In this document: piece after piece, positions 25,428-33,290 of the stretch
Layout of the letters: each line of letters begins with the position of its first letter
Numbering within the stretch: the stretch's first letter is position 1
Assembly (NCBI RefSeq): GCF_013409045.1
Contig: NZ_JACCBT010000001.1
Location: 6,138,001-6,202,000, forward strand
Source: Actinomadura citrea
Lineage (GTDB): Bacteria; Actinomycetota; Actinomycetes; Streptosporangiales; Streptosporangiaceae
Direction: 5' to 3'
DNA: 64,000 nt
The notes under the pieces: model-generated
Database searches by the model: none
What the model was told of the DNA's origin: nothing
What the model saw: the letters and a program-made list of their open reading frames with translations, nothing else
Position numbers and translations under genes: made by a program

Positions 25428-26060
25428 CTACGATCCTTCGTGTCCAGTGCGGAGCGCCCTGCGGAACTCGGCGGCGTAGTGCTCGCCGATCCGGGTGGGC
25501 AGGTTCCGGTGCGGGCTCAGGAAGTGCGGGACCAGGTCGGCCCGGTGCCAGCGCCAGCCGCGCGGCCCCCGGTGGGGACGGGTGGAGGCGGGCAGCGTCC
25601 GCGCGGCCTCCCCGCCGGGCGCCGCCGCCTCCCCGTCCGGTGTCTCCCCGGGGGCGTCGATCCACCGCTCCGAGGCGTCCACCAGGGCCAGCGCCTCCGC
25701 CGGAGGCGTCGCGGGCGAGAGCGCGTCCCACAGGACGGCGCGGGTCCGGAACCGCGCCTCGCGCAGCTCGGGGAACCGCTCCGCCGTCCGCACGATGGGC
25801 AGCACGGCGCGCGCGGTCACCGCCTCGCAGGCGAGCATCGCCAGCACCGGACCGCGCGCCGGCGCCTCCGCCCCGGCCGGCGCGAACGGCGGCGTCCAGT
25901 GCCGCTCCCGCGGGCGGGCACCGCACGACCGGCACGCCACCAGTCGGACCGCGACGAGCGTCCCGGTCCCGTCGGTGGGGACGAACGGCGCGGGCCGCAG
26001 CTGGGCGGCGGCCTCGCGGCGGGCCATCGCGGCCGCCCGCTCCCTCAGCTCATCGGCCAT
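25428..26060 (-). CDS. Protein of unknown function, C-x2-C
   Basis: A 210-aa soluble protein rich in Arg and Ala. I do not recognise a family. Visible features are an N-terminal Ala/Arg-rich helix, VACRSCGARPRERHW with a single CxxC that could bind metal with help from His or other Cys, a Pro/Gly-rich middle (about 130-165), and a conserved-looking basic end (GWRWHRADLVPHFLSPHRN). It overlaps the glycosyltransferase-like gene upstream by 11 nt and abuts the condensation-domain gene downstream. It is therefore firmly inside the operon and probably serves the same step as one of them. Confidence 0.65.
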   Translation of the reverse strand: MADELRERAAAMARREAAAQLRPAPFVPTDGTGTLVAVRLVACRSCGARPRERHWTPPFAPAGAEAPARGPVLAMLACEAVTARAVLPIVRTAERFPELREARFRTRAVLWDALSPATPPAEALALVDASERWIDAPGETPDGEAAAPGGEAARTLPASTRPHRGPRGWRWHRADLVPHFLSPHRNLPTRIGEHYAAEFRRALRTGHEGS

Positions 26061-27120
26061 CGCGGCCTCCCGGGTTCGCGAGGCCGTGCCGCACGGCGGC
26101 GACGCCGAGCGCGACGAGGACGTCCCGGCCGCTGCCGCCGAGCAGCGCCCGGTCCGGCCCGGCCAGCCCCGAGTCGACCCACGACCCGATCGCGTGGCGG
26201 GTGAACGGTCCGCCTCCGGGCGGGACCGGCGGGTGGCCCGCGGCGTCGGTGCCGAGCAGGTGCCCCGCGGCCCACACCTCGGCGGCCACCGGCACGAGCT
26301 CGCCGGGCAGCCCTTCGATGTGGGGCCCGGCCGCGTCCAGCACCGCCCGGGGGTCCACGCCGACCAGGGAGCACGCGTCGTACCAGTGCCAGGCGAACTT
26401 GTGCTCGACCGGGTCGCGGTCCACCATGCGCAGGCCGCACCGCGACTCCAGCAGCTCGACCGTGTACGGCCCGGGGTCGGCGCCGGTCCGTCCCGTCCAG
26501 TGGGCGGCGGGCGGCCGCTCGCCGGGGGCGAAGACGGTCGCGCGCAGCTCGCCCCGGTGGCCGACGATCGTCTCGTCCACGCCGTGGTCCACCAGGTGCG
26601 GCACCGTCGCGACGACGGGGATCCCCTGCTTGCGGCAGAAGACGACGACCATCTCGTCGTCGTCCTGGACGTCGTCGGGGATCTCCGCCAGGTAGGCGGC
26701 CAGCTCCCGGGCGCGGTCCACGGGAAGGACGAAGCCCTGGCACGGCGTCCACTCGGTGAGGGACAGCGGGGCGTAGGAGGCGCCCGCGACCGCCGCGCGC
26801 CGGACCAGGTAGGAGTTCTGCGGGCTGTTCCAGTGGGAGTAGAAGGAGACGCCGTCCTCCGGGTGCCGGGCGACCGTCTCGACCACCTGCTCGGCGAACC
26901 CCGGGGCGAGGGCGATGTCGTCCTGGAGCACCATGTGGTGCGTGACGCCGTCCTGGATCCGAGCCCAGGCGCGCTTGGCGGTGCGCAGCGGGCTCGGGGC
27001 GCCGTCCGGGTCGGGGTCGCAGACCGGCGTGGCGTTCAGCGGGGCGCAGGCCCGCACGAGCGGCGGGATGCGCTCGGCCCGGCGCGGGTGGTACATGATC
27101 GAGACGCCGACCCTGATCAT
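26050..27120 (-). CDS. Glycosyltransferase-like (GT-A fold) protein
   Basis: A 356-aa protein. The first about 220 residues look like a nucleotide-sugar transferase: MIRVGVSIMYHPRRAERIP at the start, HHMVLQDDIALAPGF with an Asp-Asp pair at the place of a metal-binding DxD, and EIPDDVQDDDEMVVVFCRKQG. This pattern is seen in GT25/LPS-type and related transferases; the exact family is uncertain. The C-terminal third contains Trp/His-rich FAWHWYDACSLVGVDP and no membrane segments. It starts inside the stop codon of the ASST paralogue 3 gene (ATGA) and overlaps the next gene by 11 nt. It is probably a third glycosylation or related tailoring enzyme. Confidence 0.6.
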   Translation of the reverse strand: MIRVGVSIMYHPRRAERIPPLVRACAPLNATPVCDPDPDGAPSPLRTAKRAWARIQDGVTHHMVLQDDIALAPGFAEQVVETVARHPEDGVSFYSHWNSPQNSYLVRRAAVAGASYAPLSLTEWTPCQGFVLPVDRARELAAYLAEIPDDVQDDDEMVVVFCRKQGIPVVATVPHLVDHGVDETIVGHRGELRATVFAPGERPPAAHWTGRTGADPGPYTVELLESRCGLRMVDRDPVEHKFAWHWYDACSLVGVDPRAVLDAAGPHIEGLPGELVPVAAEVWAAGHLLGTDAAGHPPVPPGGGPFTRHAIGSWVDSGLAGPDRALLGGSGRDVLVALGVAAVRHGLANPGGRDGR

Positions 27121-28697
27121 GACGCCTCCGTGTTCGGCGTGACGGCCGAGGTCCCGAGCACCCGGCCCGAGGCGTCGAGCGCCTCGGCCTTCAGGTAGCG
27201 CGGCGCCGCACCGGCCCGGGAGGGCGGGCGGACCGCGGTGTCGAGCCCGTTCCATCCGGCCCGGGCGTAGGGCTTCAGGTCGTCCCGGGCGTCTCCGGCG
27301 AGGATCCGCCAGCGGGCGACGCCGGTCGCTCCGTTCCAGACCGCGTGGACGGAGCCGTCCCGCACGCTCACGGTGGGCGGTTCGGCGGGGCGGCCCGTCC
27401 ACGCCTGGCGGTAGAGCCGGTACGAGGTCCAGCCCTGGGGCAGCGTCGCGTCGAAGAGCAGGGCGCCGCTCCGCGAGAACTCCGAGATCCGTCCCGCCGC
27501 GCCCCAGCTCACGGAGGTGTTGCCGTTGGGGAGGTCCTGCGCGCTGCCCTCGTGCGTCGACGAGACGTGCGCGGGGTGGGTGATCTGCCGGACGAGCCGG
27601 GTCGTCCTGCGGGCCGGGTCCACGCGGATCCAGGCGACCCGCGACTCGTAGCCCTCCAGGAGCTGGTTGGTGCCGTTGTCGAAGATCTTGACGGTGTCGC
27701 GGCCCGCCGGCGTCGCGTCGTGCTGCCAGCTGAACCGCACCCCGGCGCCGAGCGGGAAGCTGGTGCGGCGGCCGCCGAGCCGCCAGATGATCCGGCCGGT
27801 GCGGCGGTCCACCTTGAACACCGTCGACAGGTGGCGGCCCGAGATCAGCAGGTTGCCGTCGGTGTCCTCGCTCACGGAGTTGACGTGGAAGTAGTCGAAG
27901 GGCTGCTCGCCGTACATGAAGGGGGGAGCGTCGCTGTCGGCGGGGGGCACGTGCGCGAGGGCGCTCCAGCTCATCAGCGTCCTGCCGGTGGCGATGTCGA
28001 TCTCCTCGACGACGCTGTCCTCCACTTTGCCGTCCTTGGCCCCGCCCAGGGACGACAGGTCCGCCGGCACGGTCCGGTAGCCGGTGACCAGCGCGGTGCC
28101 CCGCGGGGTGATGCGGAACTCGTGCAGGTCGGCCGGGGCCGTGGTGCCCCGCACCGTGGCGATGACGCGGTAGTTCTCGTCGGCGACGTAGCCGGTGCCG
28201 ATCCCGCCCCCGCGCGTGGTCACCGTGCCCTGCCACCAGGTCAGGACGTCGCGGCCCCGGTAGCGCTGCACCCGAAGGTCGGTGGCGAACTGGCCGTCCG
28301 GGACCGGGTGGAACCACACCGGCCGCCCGTGCTCGTCGAGGATCTCCGGACCGTGCGGGCCGTTGACCGCGGCCGGGGCCTTGGGCGACGCCTGCGCCAG
28401 GGCCTGCGCCTGCGCCTGCATCGGGCTCTGCGCCGGGGCCTGCGCGCCGCCCCCGTCCGTGGGCGGGCCGGAGGGCTGGGGAGTGGTGAACAGCAGGCCG
28501 GGCGCGGTGCCCGGCCGGAGCCTTCGGACATCGAAACGGGGCGCCGCCGAGCCGTCGCCCGCCGGGGCGCTCACCGGCGCGGCCGGCGCGGAGGGTCCGC
28601 CCGGCCGCGTCCCGGCCGGTTGCGCCCCACCGAGGACGATCAACAGGCTCAGCCCGCCGGCGGCGGCGGCGGACGAGCCCAGGTCGATACGGATCAC
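27117..28697 (-). CDS. Arylsulfotransferase-like protein with export signal (paralogue 3 of 3)
   Basis: 526 aa. Unlike the other two it begins with a short basic start, a hydrophobic stretch (AAAAGGLSLLIVLGG) and a Pro/Ala/Gln-rich spacer (to about 120). This fits a secreted or membrane-anchored enzyme. The body matches the paralogues: ILDEHGRPVWFHPVPDG, LTWWQGTVTTRG, DLHEFRITPRG, FHVNSVSEDTDGN, SWQHDATPAG, THPAHVSS, LPNGNTSVSWG. The GTG at 28697 is preceded by GGAGGAGAAG. It heads the - strand tailoring operon. Export suggests a last sulfate transfer at or outside the membrane, while paralogues 1 and 2 would work inside. This division of labour is inference. Confidence 0.8.
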   Translation of the reverse strand: MIRIDLGSSAAAAGGLSLLIVLGGAQPAGTRPGGPSAPAAPVSAPAGDGSAAPRFDVRRLRPGTAPGLLFTTPQPSGPPTDGGGAQAPAQSPMQAQAQALAQASPKAPAAVNGPHGPEILDEHGRPVWFHPVPDGQFATDLRVQRYRGRDVLTWWQGTVTTRGGGIGTGYVADENYRVIATVRGTTAPADLHEFRITPRGTALVTGYRTVPADLSSLGGAKDGKVEDSVVEEIDIATGRTLMSWSALAHVPPADSDAPPFMYGEQPFDYFHVNSVSEDTDGNLLISGRHLSTVFKVDRRTGRIIWRLGGRRTSFPLGAGVRFSWQHDATPAGRDTVKIFDNGTNQLLEGYESRVAWIRVDPARRTTRLVRQITHPAHVSSTHEGSAQDLPNGNTSVSWGAAGRISEFSRSGALLFDATLPQGWTSYRLYRQAWTGRPAEPPTVSVRDGSVHAVWNGATGVARWRILAGDARDDLKPYARAGWNGLDTAVRPPSRAGAAPRYLKAEALDASGRVLGTSAVTPNTEAS

Positions 28698-28731
28698 GCG
28701 TCTTCTCCTCCATCGGGCCGGGCGGTCTCCC

Positions 28732-28750
28732 GGCCCGGCTCACGCCATGC
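28732..28750 (-). promoter_or_regulatory. 19-nt upstream motif, copy in front of ASST paralogue 3
   Basis: On the - strand this reads GCATGGCGTGAGCCGGGCC, 17 of 19 identical to the element at 17987-18005, in the same orientation and at a similar distance (35-55 bp) from the start codon of the next arylsulfotransferase-like gene. Confidence 0.4.
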
Positions 28751-28837
28751 TCGGCCCGGGAGATCGGGACGCGTAAGGCACCGATGGACGCGCGACCAGC
28801 CGGATGGATGTGCATGTCCGGATGGCCAGGCCCGCCG

Positions 28838-29494
28838 CTACGCCGCGGAGATCATCCCCTGCCGGATGGCGATCACCACCGCGGCGGTCCGGTTCGGCGC
28901 GCCGAGCTTGAGCATGACGCTGGTGACGAGCCGCTTGGCGCCGTGGTCGGAGATCGAGAGGCGGCGCGCGATCTGCTTGTTGCTCAGCCCCTCGGCCAGC
29001 AGCGCGAGCGTCTCGTTCTCCCGCGGGGTCAGCACCGCGGGCCGCACCGACCCGGACGGCACCGGCGAGCCCGCGCGGGCCAGCAGCTCCCGGCCCACCC
29101 GGGCGGGCATGGGCATCTCGCCGAGCATCATCCTGCTCAGCGCCTCCCCGAGGTCCGGGGCGGTCAGGTCCTGCTGGATCAGGAACCCGTCGGCGGCGGC
29201 CGCGCCGCCGAACGACGAACCGGACGCCTCCAGCTCGTCCAGCAGCATCAGCACCTTCGTCCGCGGCAGCGCGGCGGTGAGCTCGGACGCCGCCGCGCCC
29301 TCCGCGCTCGTCACCACGAGCGCGTCGACGTCTCCCCCGGCGACGGCGGCCTCCACCGAACGCCGGGTCGTGCAGTGTCTGACGGAGCCGACGCTCGGCA
29401 ACAGGTCCAGCACGGCCTCCAGGCCGCGCCCGACCACCACGTTGTCCACGTAGATCACGACGTTCAGGCAGTCGGTCGCGATGTTCTCGGTCAT
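28838..29494 (-). CDS. LuxR-family regulator with atypical receiver
   Basis: A 218-aa NarL/FixJ-like protein. The C-terminal HTH is clear: LTPRENETLALLAEGLSNKQIARRLSISDHGAKRLVTSVMLKLGAPNRT. The N-terminal half has a receiver-like pattern (LNVVIYVDNVVVGRGLEAVLDLL), but where the phosphorylated Asp should end strand 3 the text is DALVVTSAEG, so it is probably not controlled by a histidine kinase. The start at ATG 29494 has GTGGAG nearby; ATG 29515 has none. It lies between the head of the tailoring operon and the inositol phosphatase, all on the same strand. A likely pathway-specific regulator that may sense a ligand. Confidence 0.85.
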   Translation of the reverse strand: MTENIATDCLNVVIYVDNVVVGRGLEAVLDLLPSVGSVRHCTTRRSVEAAVAGGDVDALVVTSAEGAAASELTAALPRTKVLMLLDELEASGSSFGGAAAADGFLIQQDLTAPDLGEALSRMMLGEMPMPARVGRELLARAGSPVPSGSVRPAVLTPRENETLALLAEGLSNKQIARRLSISDHGAKRLVTSVMLKLGAPNRTAAVVIAIRQGMISAA

Positions 29495-29572
29495 GTCTCC
29501 ACGCTCTTTTCTCATGGCGGATCGTGCGCCCGTTCGTGCGGGGCCTCAGCCATCAAAAGCGACGACGAACGT

Positions 29573-30436
29573 TCAGGCCAGAGAGTTGTCGTCTTCCAGC
29601 CACCCTTGGAGGAACGGGAACCGTTCCAGCGCGGCGACCACCGCGGCACCCCATTCGTCCAGGCCCGGCCGCCACGCGGCGAACGCGCCGGGGCGGCGGA
29701 CGGAGGGCTCGGCGGGCACCGCGGCGAACGTGCCGCCGGAGGCGGTGACGAGCACCCGGCCCGCCGCGCAGTCCCAGGCGAACGCGTCGGGCGTGACGGC
29801 CATGTCCGCCCGGCCGGTGGCGACGTAGGCGAGGGCGAGCGCCGCCGAGCCGATGCGCCGCACGTCGGCGGCGGCGAGCAGCTCGGTGAACAGGGCCAGT
29901 TCGCCCGGGTCGGGGACGGTCCCGGCCCGGGGCAGGTCGGTCAGCACCATCGGCACCGCCCGCGCCGGCTCCACCGGCACGGGACGGCCCCCGCGCAGCA
30001 GCCGGCCTCCGGCGGCGGTGTACGTCTCGTCCCGCGCGGGCTCGTGGACGCACCCGCCGACCGGCTCCCCGCGCAGCGTGACGCCGATCGACACGCAGAA
30101 CAGCGGCAGGCCCCGCGAGAAGTTGTGCGTGCCGTCGATCGGGTCGACGTACCAGCGCACGTCCCGTCCGGGACCGTCCCCCGCCTCGCCGGCCCCGCCC
30201 TCTTCTCCCACGACGACCGAGCCGGGGCAGGCCCCGGTCAGCTCCGCCCTGATCATCGCCTCCGCCGCCGCGTCCGCCTCGGTGACCACGTCGTGCGCGT
30301 GCGTGCCCGTCTTGGCGCGCGCGGACGTCATCGTCCCCGGACCGTCCAGCAGCGCCCGGCCCGCCCGCCGCGCCGCCCGCGCGGCCGCCCCGACCAGAGC
30401 CTCGACGTCGTCCCCATGAATTCCTTGGAAGTCCAT
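29573..30436 (-). CDS. Inositol monophosphatase family protein
   Basis: A 287-aa member of the Mg-dependent IMPase/CysQ/FBPase fold. Metal ligands are visible in VVVGEEGG (Glu78), DPIDGTHNF (Asp98, Asp101) and the late AWDCAAG motif. Family length is normal. A 238-bp divergent promoter separates it from the ACP-aminotransferase-inositol-phosphate-synthase operon, and an inverted repeat of 10 bp is shared between the two. It would dephosphorylate the inositol-3-phosphate made by the synthase at 32084 to free myo-inositol, which is the precursor for cyclitols. No good RBS is seen for ATG 30436. Confidence 0.88.
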   Translation of the reverse strand: MDFQGIHGDDVEALVGAAARAARRAGRALLDGPGTMTSARAKTGTHAHDVVTEADAAAEAMIRAELTGACPGSVVVGEEGGAGEAGDGPGRDVRWYVDPIDGTHNFSRGLPLFCVSIGVTLRGEPVGGCVHEPARDETYTAAGGRLLRGGRPVPVEPARAVPMVLTDLPRAGTVPDPGELALFTELLAAADVRRIGSAALALAYVATGRADMAVTPDAFAWDCAAGRVLVTASGGTFAAVPAEPSVRRPGAFAAWRPGLDEWGAAVVAALERFPFLQGWLEDDNSLA

Positions 30437-30478
30437 TCGCGCACACTATTCGGACGCGGGACAATCCGGCCGCCCATT

Positions 30479-30560
30479 CGGGCATACCGTTTCGAGCGAG
30501 GAGGCGGGATTCTCCGCGCCGGGCAGGATTCGACGAAATATCGTTTCCCAGGTATGCCCG
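30479..30560. promoter_or_regulatory. Spaced perfect inverted repeat in divergent promoter
   Basis: CGGGCATACC (30479-30488) and GGTATGCCCG (30551-30560) are exact reverse complements 62 bp apart, in the gap between the inositol phosphatase (-) and the ACP operon (+). The right half belongs to a 35-nt element that recurs near the lyase gene and before the KS gene. This is consistent with an operator placed once for each direction. Confidence 0.5.
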
Positions 30561-30582
30561 TCCAGGCAGTACACAAGCGCGG
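30548..30582 (+). promoter_or_regulatory. 35-nt putative operator, copy A
   Basis: It begins CCAGGTATGCCC and ends AAGCGCGG, about 93 bp upstream of the ACP start. About 26 of 35 positions match copy B (36232-36266, - strand), which sits upstream of the lyase gene. A looser third copy lies at 38211-38253 upstream of the KS gene. All three are in the transcription orientation of the following gene. Confidence 0.45.
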
Positions 30583-30674
30583 ATGGTCAGGGGTGACGCC
30601 GCCCTGGAAATGGTGGCGACAATCGCCGTTAATCGGCTCTCAGACGAGACGAGCAAGCGAGGCGAGGAGACCCC

Positions 30675-30953
30675 ATGACGGGTTCGACCCTGACAACGTC
30701 CACCGACGAGCTGCGCACGTGGCTCATCCAGCGGATCGCCGAGTACCTGGAGAAGGACGCGGCCGAGATCGACGCCGAGGCCACCTTCGAGGCGCAGGGA
30801 CTGGACTCGATGGCCGCGCTGACGCTCTGCGACGACATCGAGGACCAGATGGGCCTCGTCGTGGAGCCCACCCTGGCCTGGGACCACCCCACGATCGACA
30901 AGCTGGCGGACTTCCTCATCAGGACCGCCGCCGAGACCGAGGCGTCCCGGTGA
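30675..30953 (+). CDS. Free-standing acyl carrier protein
   Basis: A 92-aa ACP with the phosphopantetheine site Ser45 in QGLDSMAAL, acidic overall, with the usual four-helix length. GAGGAG precedes ATG 30675. It is the first gene of a + strand operon with a DegT aminotransferase, inositol-phosphate synthase and discrete AT. It is the natural partner of the discrete AT (33291) and of the KS/CLF and KS-AT(dead) enzymes at 38310-43077, none of which carries its own ACP. It could also be the acceptor for the FkbH domain. Confidence 0.93.
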   Translation: MTGSTLTTSTDELRTWLIQRIAEYLEKDAAEIDAEATFEAQGLDSMAALTLCDDIEDQMGLVVEPTLAWDHPTIDKLADFLIRTAAETEASR

Positions 30954-30984
30954 CCGTCCTCCCCTCCGGCGGAGGCGCCGGCTG

Positions 30985-32082
30985 ATGAACCTCGGACAAC
31001 GGCGCTGGCCTCCGGAACCCGCCGAGGAGGAGCTCAAGCTCCTCGCAGAGGTGGCGCGCTCCCGGATCTGGACGGACGGGCCGTGGACCGCCGAGGTCGA
31101 GCGCCGCATGGAGCGGCTGACCGGCGCCCCCTGCGCGGTGGCGTTCAACAGCTGCACCTCGGCGCTGCACGCCGCGCTCCACGCGATGGGCTGCGTGCGC
31201 GGCACCCGCGTGGCGGTCCCGGCGCTGACGTTCGCCGGGACCGTCACCGGGGCCGCGCACATCGGCGCGGAGATGGCGTTCACCGACGTCCATCCCGGAA
31301 CGCTCAACGTCACCGGCCGCCTGCCGGAGGCCGGCATCGTTCTCGCGGTCGACCTGCACGGGGTCCCGCACGGGCTGGACCGCGTCCGCGCGGCCGGGCG
31401 TCCCGTGCTGACCGACGCGTGCCAGTCGATCGGGACGGTCCTGGACGGCCGGCACGTCGGCGCGGCCGGGACGCACGCCTGGTCGTTCTCCTCGGCCAAG
31501 CTGATCGCCGCGCCGGACGGCGGCGCCGTCACCACCGGCGACGCCGGGATCGCGGAGCGGCTCAGGGAGCTGAGGGACTACGGCGTCCCGGCCGGGGAGT
31601 CGCGCTCGAACGCGGCCGTGGTCAGGGCCGGCGGGCACAACTGGCGCCCGTCCGAGCTGAGCATGGCCATGGTGGCGCACCGGCTGGACGGCCTGGACCG
31701 GTGGACGGCGCGGGCCCGCGCCGTCACCGGCCGCCTGCACGAGGCCATGGACCGGATCGGCCTGTGGCGGCAGTCGGCCGGGGAGGCGGCGGAACCCGCC
31801 TGGCACAAGATCCGCTTCGGGGCGCCCGGCTGGGCCCCGCAGGAGGCGGCCCGGATGGAGCGGGACCTCGCGAAGGCGGGGATCCCGACGCACCGCTGGG
31901 GCCTGGTCCCCCTGAACCGCCACCCCGCCTTCGGCGGGTCCGGGCGGGCGGGGCCCCCGGTGGCGGAGGCCGCGGCGGCGGGCACCCTGTGCCTCGGCAC
32001 CGAGGCCGCGCCGCCGATGACGTGGAACGACGATGAGGTAGAGCAGGTCTGCCGCATCCTGGAAACGATCATAGGAAGCTGA
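30985..32082 (+). CDS. DegT/DnrJ/EryC1/StrS-type aminotransferase
   Basis: A 365-aa PLP-dependent sugar/cyclitol aminotransferase-fold protein. VAFNSCTSALHAALHAMG is the cofactor phosphate region, LTDACQSIG gives Asp144 and Gln147 that contact the pyridine ring, and SFSSAKLIAAPDGGAV contains the Schiff-base Lys172. The conserved late HNWRPSELSMAM segment is present. It is placed between the ACP and inositol-3-phosphate synthase genes and transcribed with them. An aminotransferase that converts a keto-inositol to an inosamine fits, as in aminocyclitol pathways. However, no inositol dehydrogenase is seen in this window, so either that enzyme is elsewhere or the substrate is a keto sugar. Confidence 0.87.
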   Translation: MNLGQRRWPPEPAEEELKLLAEVARSRIWTDGPWTAEVERRMERLTGAPCAVAFNSCTSALHAALHAMGCVRGTRVAVPALTFAGTVTGAAHIGAEMAFTDVHPGTLNVTGRLPEAGIVLAVDLHGVPHGLDRVRAAGRPVLTDACQSIGTVLDGRHVGAAGTHAWSFSSAKLIAAPDGGAVTTGDAGIAERLRELRDYGVPAGESRSNAAVVRAGGHNWRPSELSMAMVAHRLDGLDRWTARARAVTGRLHEAMDRIGLWRQSAGEAAEPAWHKIRFGAPGWAPQEAARMERDLAKAGIPTHRWGLVPLNRHPAFGGSGRAGPPVAEAAAAGTLCLGTEAAPPMTWNDDEVEQVCRILETIIGS

Positions 32083-32083
32083 A

Positions 32084-33190
32084 ATGGATACTCCTCTCGT
32101 TCGGGTCGGCATCATCGGTGTCGGGAACTGCGCCCGCGCCCTGCTGGAGGGCACGGCCTACTACCGCTCCTCGCCCGGCGTCACCGCCGGCCTGATGTTC
32201 CCCGAGGTCGGCCCGTACGGCGCCGGCGCCCTGGAACCCGTCGCCGCCTGGGACGTCGACGTCGAGAAGGTCGGCAAGGATCTGTGGACCGCCCGCGCGG
32301 CGGGGCAGAACCTCCCCGTCGGCATCGGCGGCGACCTGCTGCCGGTCGGCGCGGACGTGCGCGTCCTGCGCGCCCCGACGCTGGACGGCGCGGGCGTCAA
32401 GTACCGGGAGCGGATCACCGTCGCCGACGACTCGGCCGACGACCGCGCCGCGATCGTCGAGCAGGTCCGGGCCGCCAGGGTCGACGTCCTGCTCAACTAC
32501 CTGCCCGTCGGCTCGCAGGAGGCGACCGAGTGGTGGGCCGGCGTCGCGCTGGAGGCGGGCGTCGGGTTCGTCAACAACGTGCCGGTGTTCATCGCGCGCC
32601 GCGACCACTGGCGCGACCGGTTCCGCGAGGCGGGCCTGCCGCTCATCGGCGACGACATCAAGTCGCAGCTCGGCGCCACCTACCTGCACCGGGTGCTGGT
32701 GCGGGCGTTCTCGGACCGGGGCATCACCCTGGACCGGACGTACCAGCTGAACGTCGGCGGCAACATGGACTTCTTCAACATGCTGGAGCGCGACCGCCTC
32801 GCCTCCAAGCGCGAGTCCAAGACCTCGGCGGTCACCGACGCCTACGCCGGCGAGCTCGGCGAGGACGACGTCCACATCGGGCCGTCGGACTACGTGAAGT
32901 TCCTCGGCGACACCAAGAAGGCGTTCATCCGCTGCGAGGGCCGCGGCTTCGGCGGCGCGCCGATCGACATGGAGATCCAGCTCACCGTCCCGGACTCGCC
33001 GAACTCGGCGGGGGTCGTCATCGACGCCGCCCGGATCGCCAGGCTGGCCATGGACCGCGGCGACACCGCCGTCGACGAGTGGGTGTCGGCGTGGCTGTTC
33101 AAGGCGCCGCCGCGCGCGGTCGCCCAGGAGTCCGATCAGGTCGCCCGCGAGCGCCTCGTCCGCTGGATCGCCGGCGAGACCGGCCGGTGA
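32084..33190 (+). CDS. ino1: Inositol-3-phosphate synthase
   Basis: A 368-aa protein matching the actinobacterial myo-inositol-3-phosphate synthase type. It has an NAD-binding GIIGVGNCARALLEG at the start, FPEVGPYGAG, VNNVPVFIA, the highly conserved GDDIKSQLGATYLHR and NVGGNMDFFNM, and FIRCEGRGFGGAPIDMEI. The reaction is glucose-6-phosphate to 1L-myo-inositol 3-phosphate, using NAD internally. It starts 1 nt after the aminotransferase stop, with AGGAAG upstream. Actinomycetes normally have a housekeeping copy for phosphatidylinositol and mycothiol. A copy inside a biosynthetic operon suggests inositol is a dedicated precursor here. With the phosphatase at 29573 it gives free myo-inositol. Confidence 0.93.
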   Translation: MDTPLVRVGIIGVGNCARALLEGTAYYRSSPGVTAGLMFPEVGPYGAGALEPVAAWDVDVEKVGKDLWTARAAGQNLPVGIGGDLLPVGADVRVLRAPTLDGAGVKYRERITVADDSADDRAAIVEQVRAARVDVLLNYLPVGSQEATEWWAGVALEAGVGFVNNVPVFIARRDHWRDRFREAGLPLIGDDIKSQLGATYLHRVLVRAFSDRGITLDRTYQLNVGGNMDFFNMLERDRLASKRESKTSAVTDAYAGELGEDDVHIGPSDYVKFLGDTKKAFIRCEGRGFGGAPIDMEIQLTVPDSPNSAGVVIDAARIARLAMDRGDTAVDEWVSAWLFKAPPRAVAQESDQVARERLVRWIAGETGR

Positions 33191-33290
33191 CGGCACGGTG
33201 ACGACCGGGCCGGGCCGCGCGAGCGGTCCGGCCCTTCCCGTCCCGGCCGGGGACGGGTCCGAGAAGGGCGACGCGAGAAGGGTGACGCCG

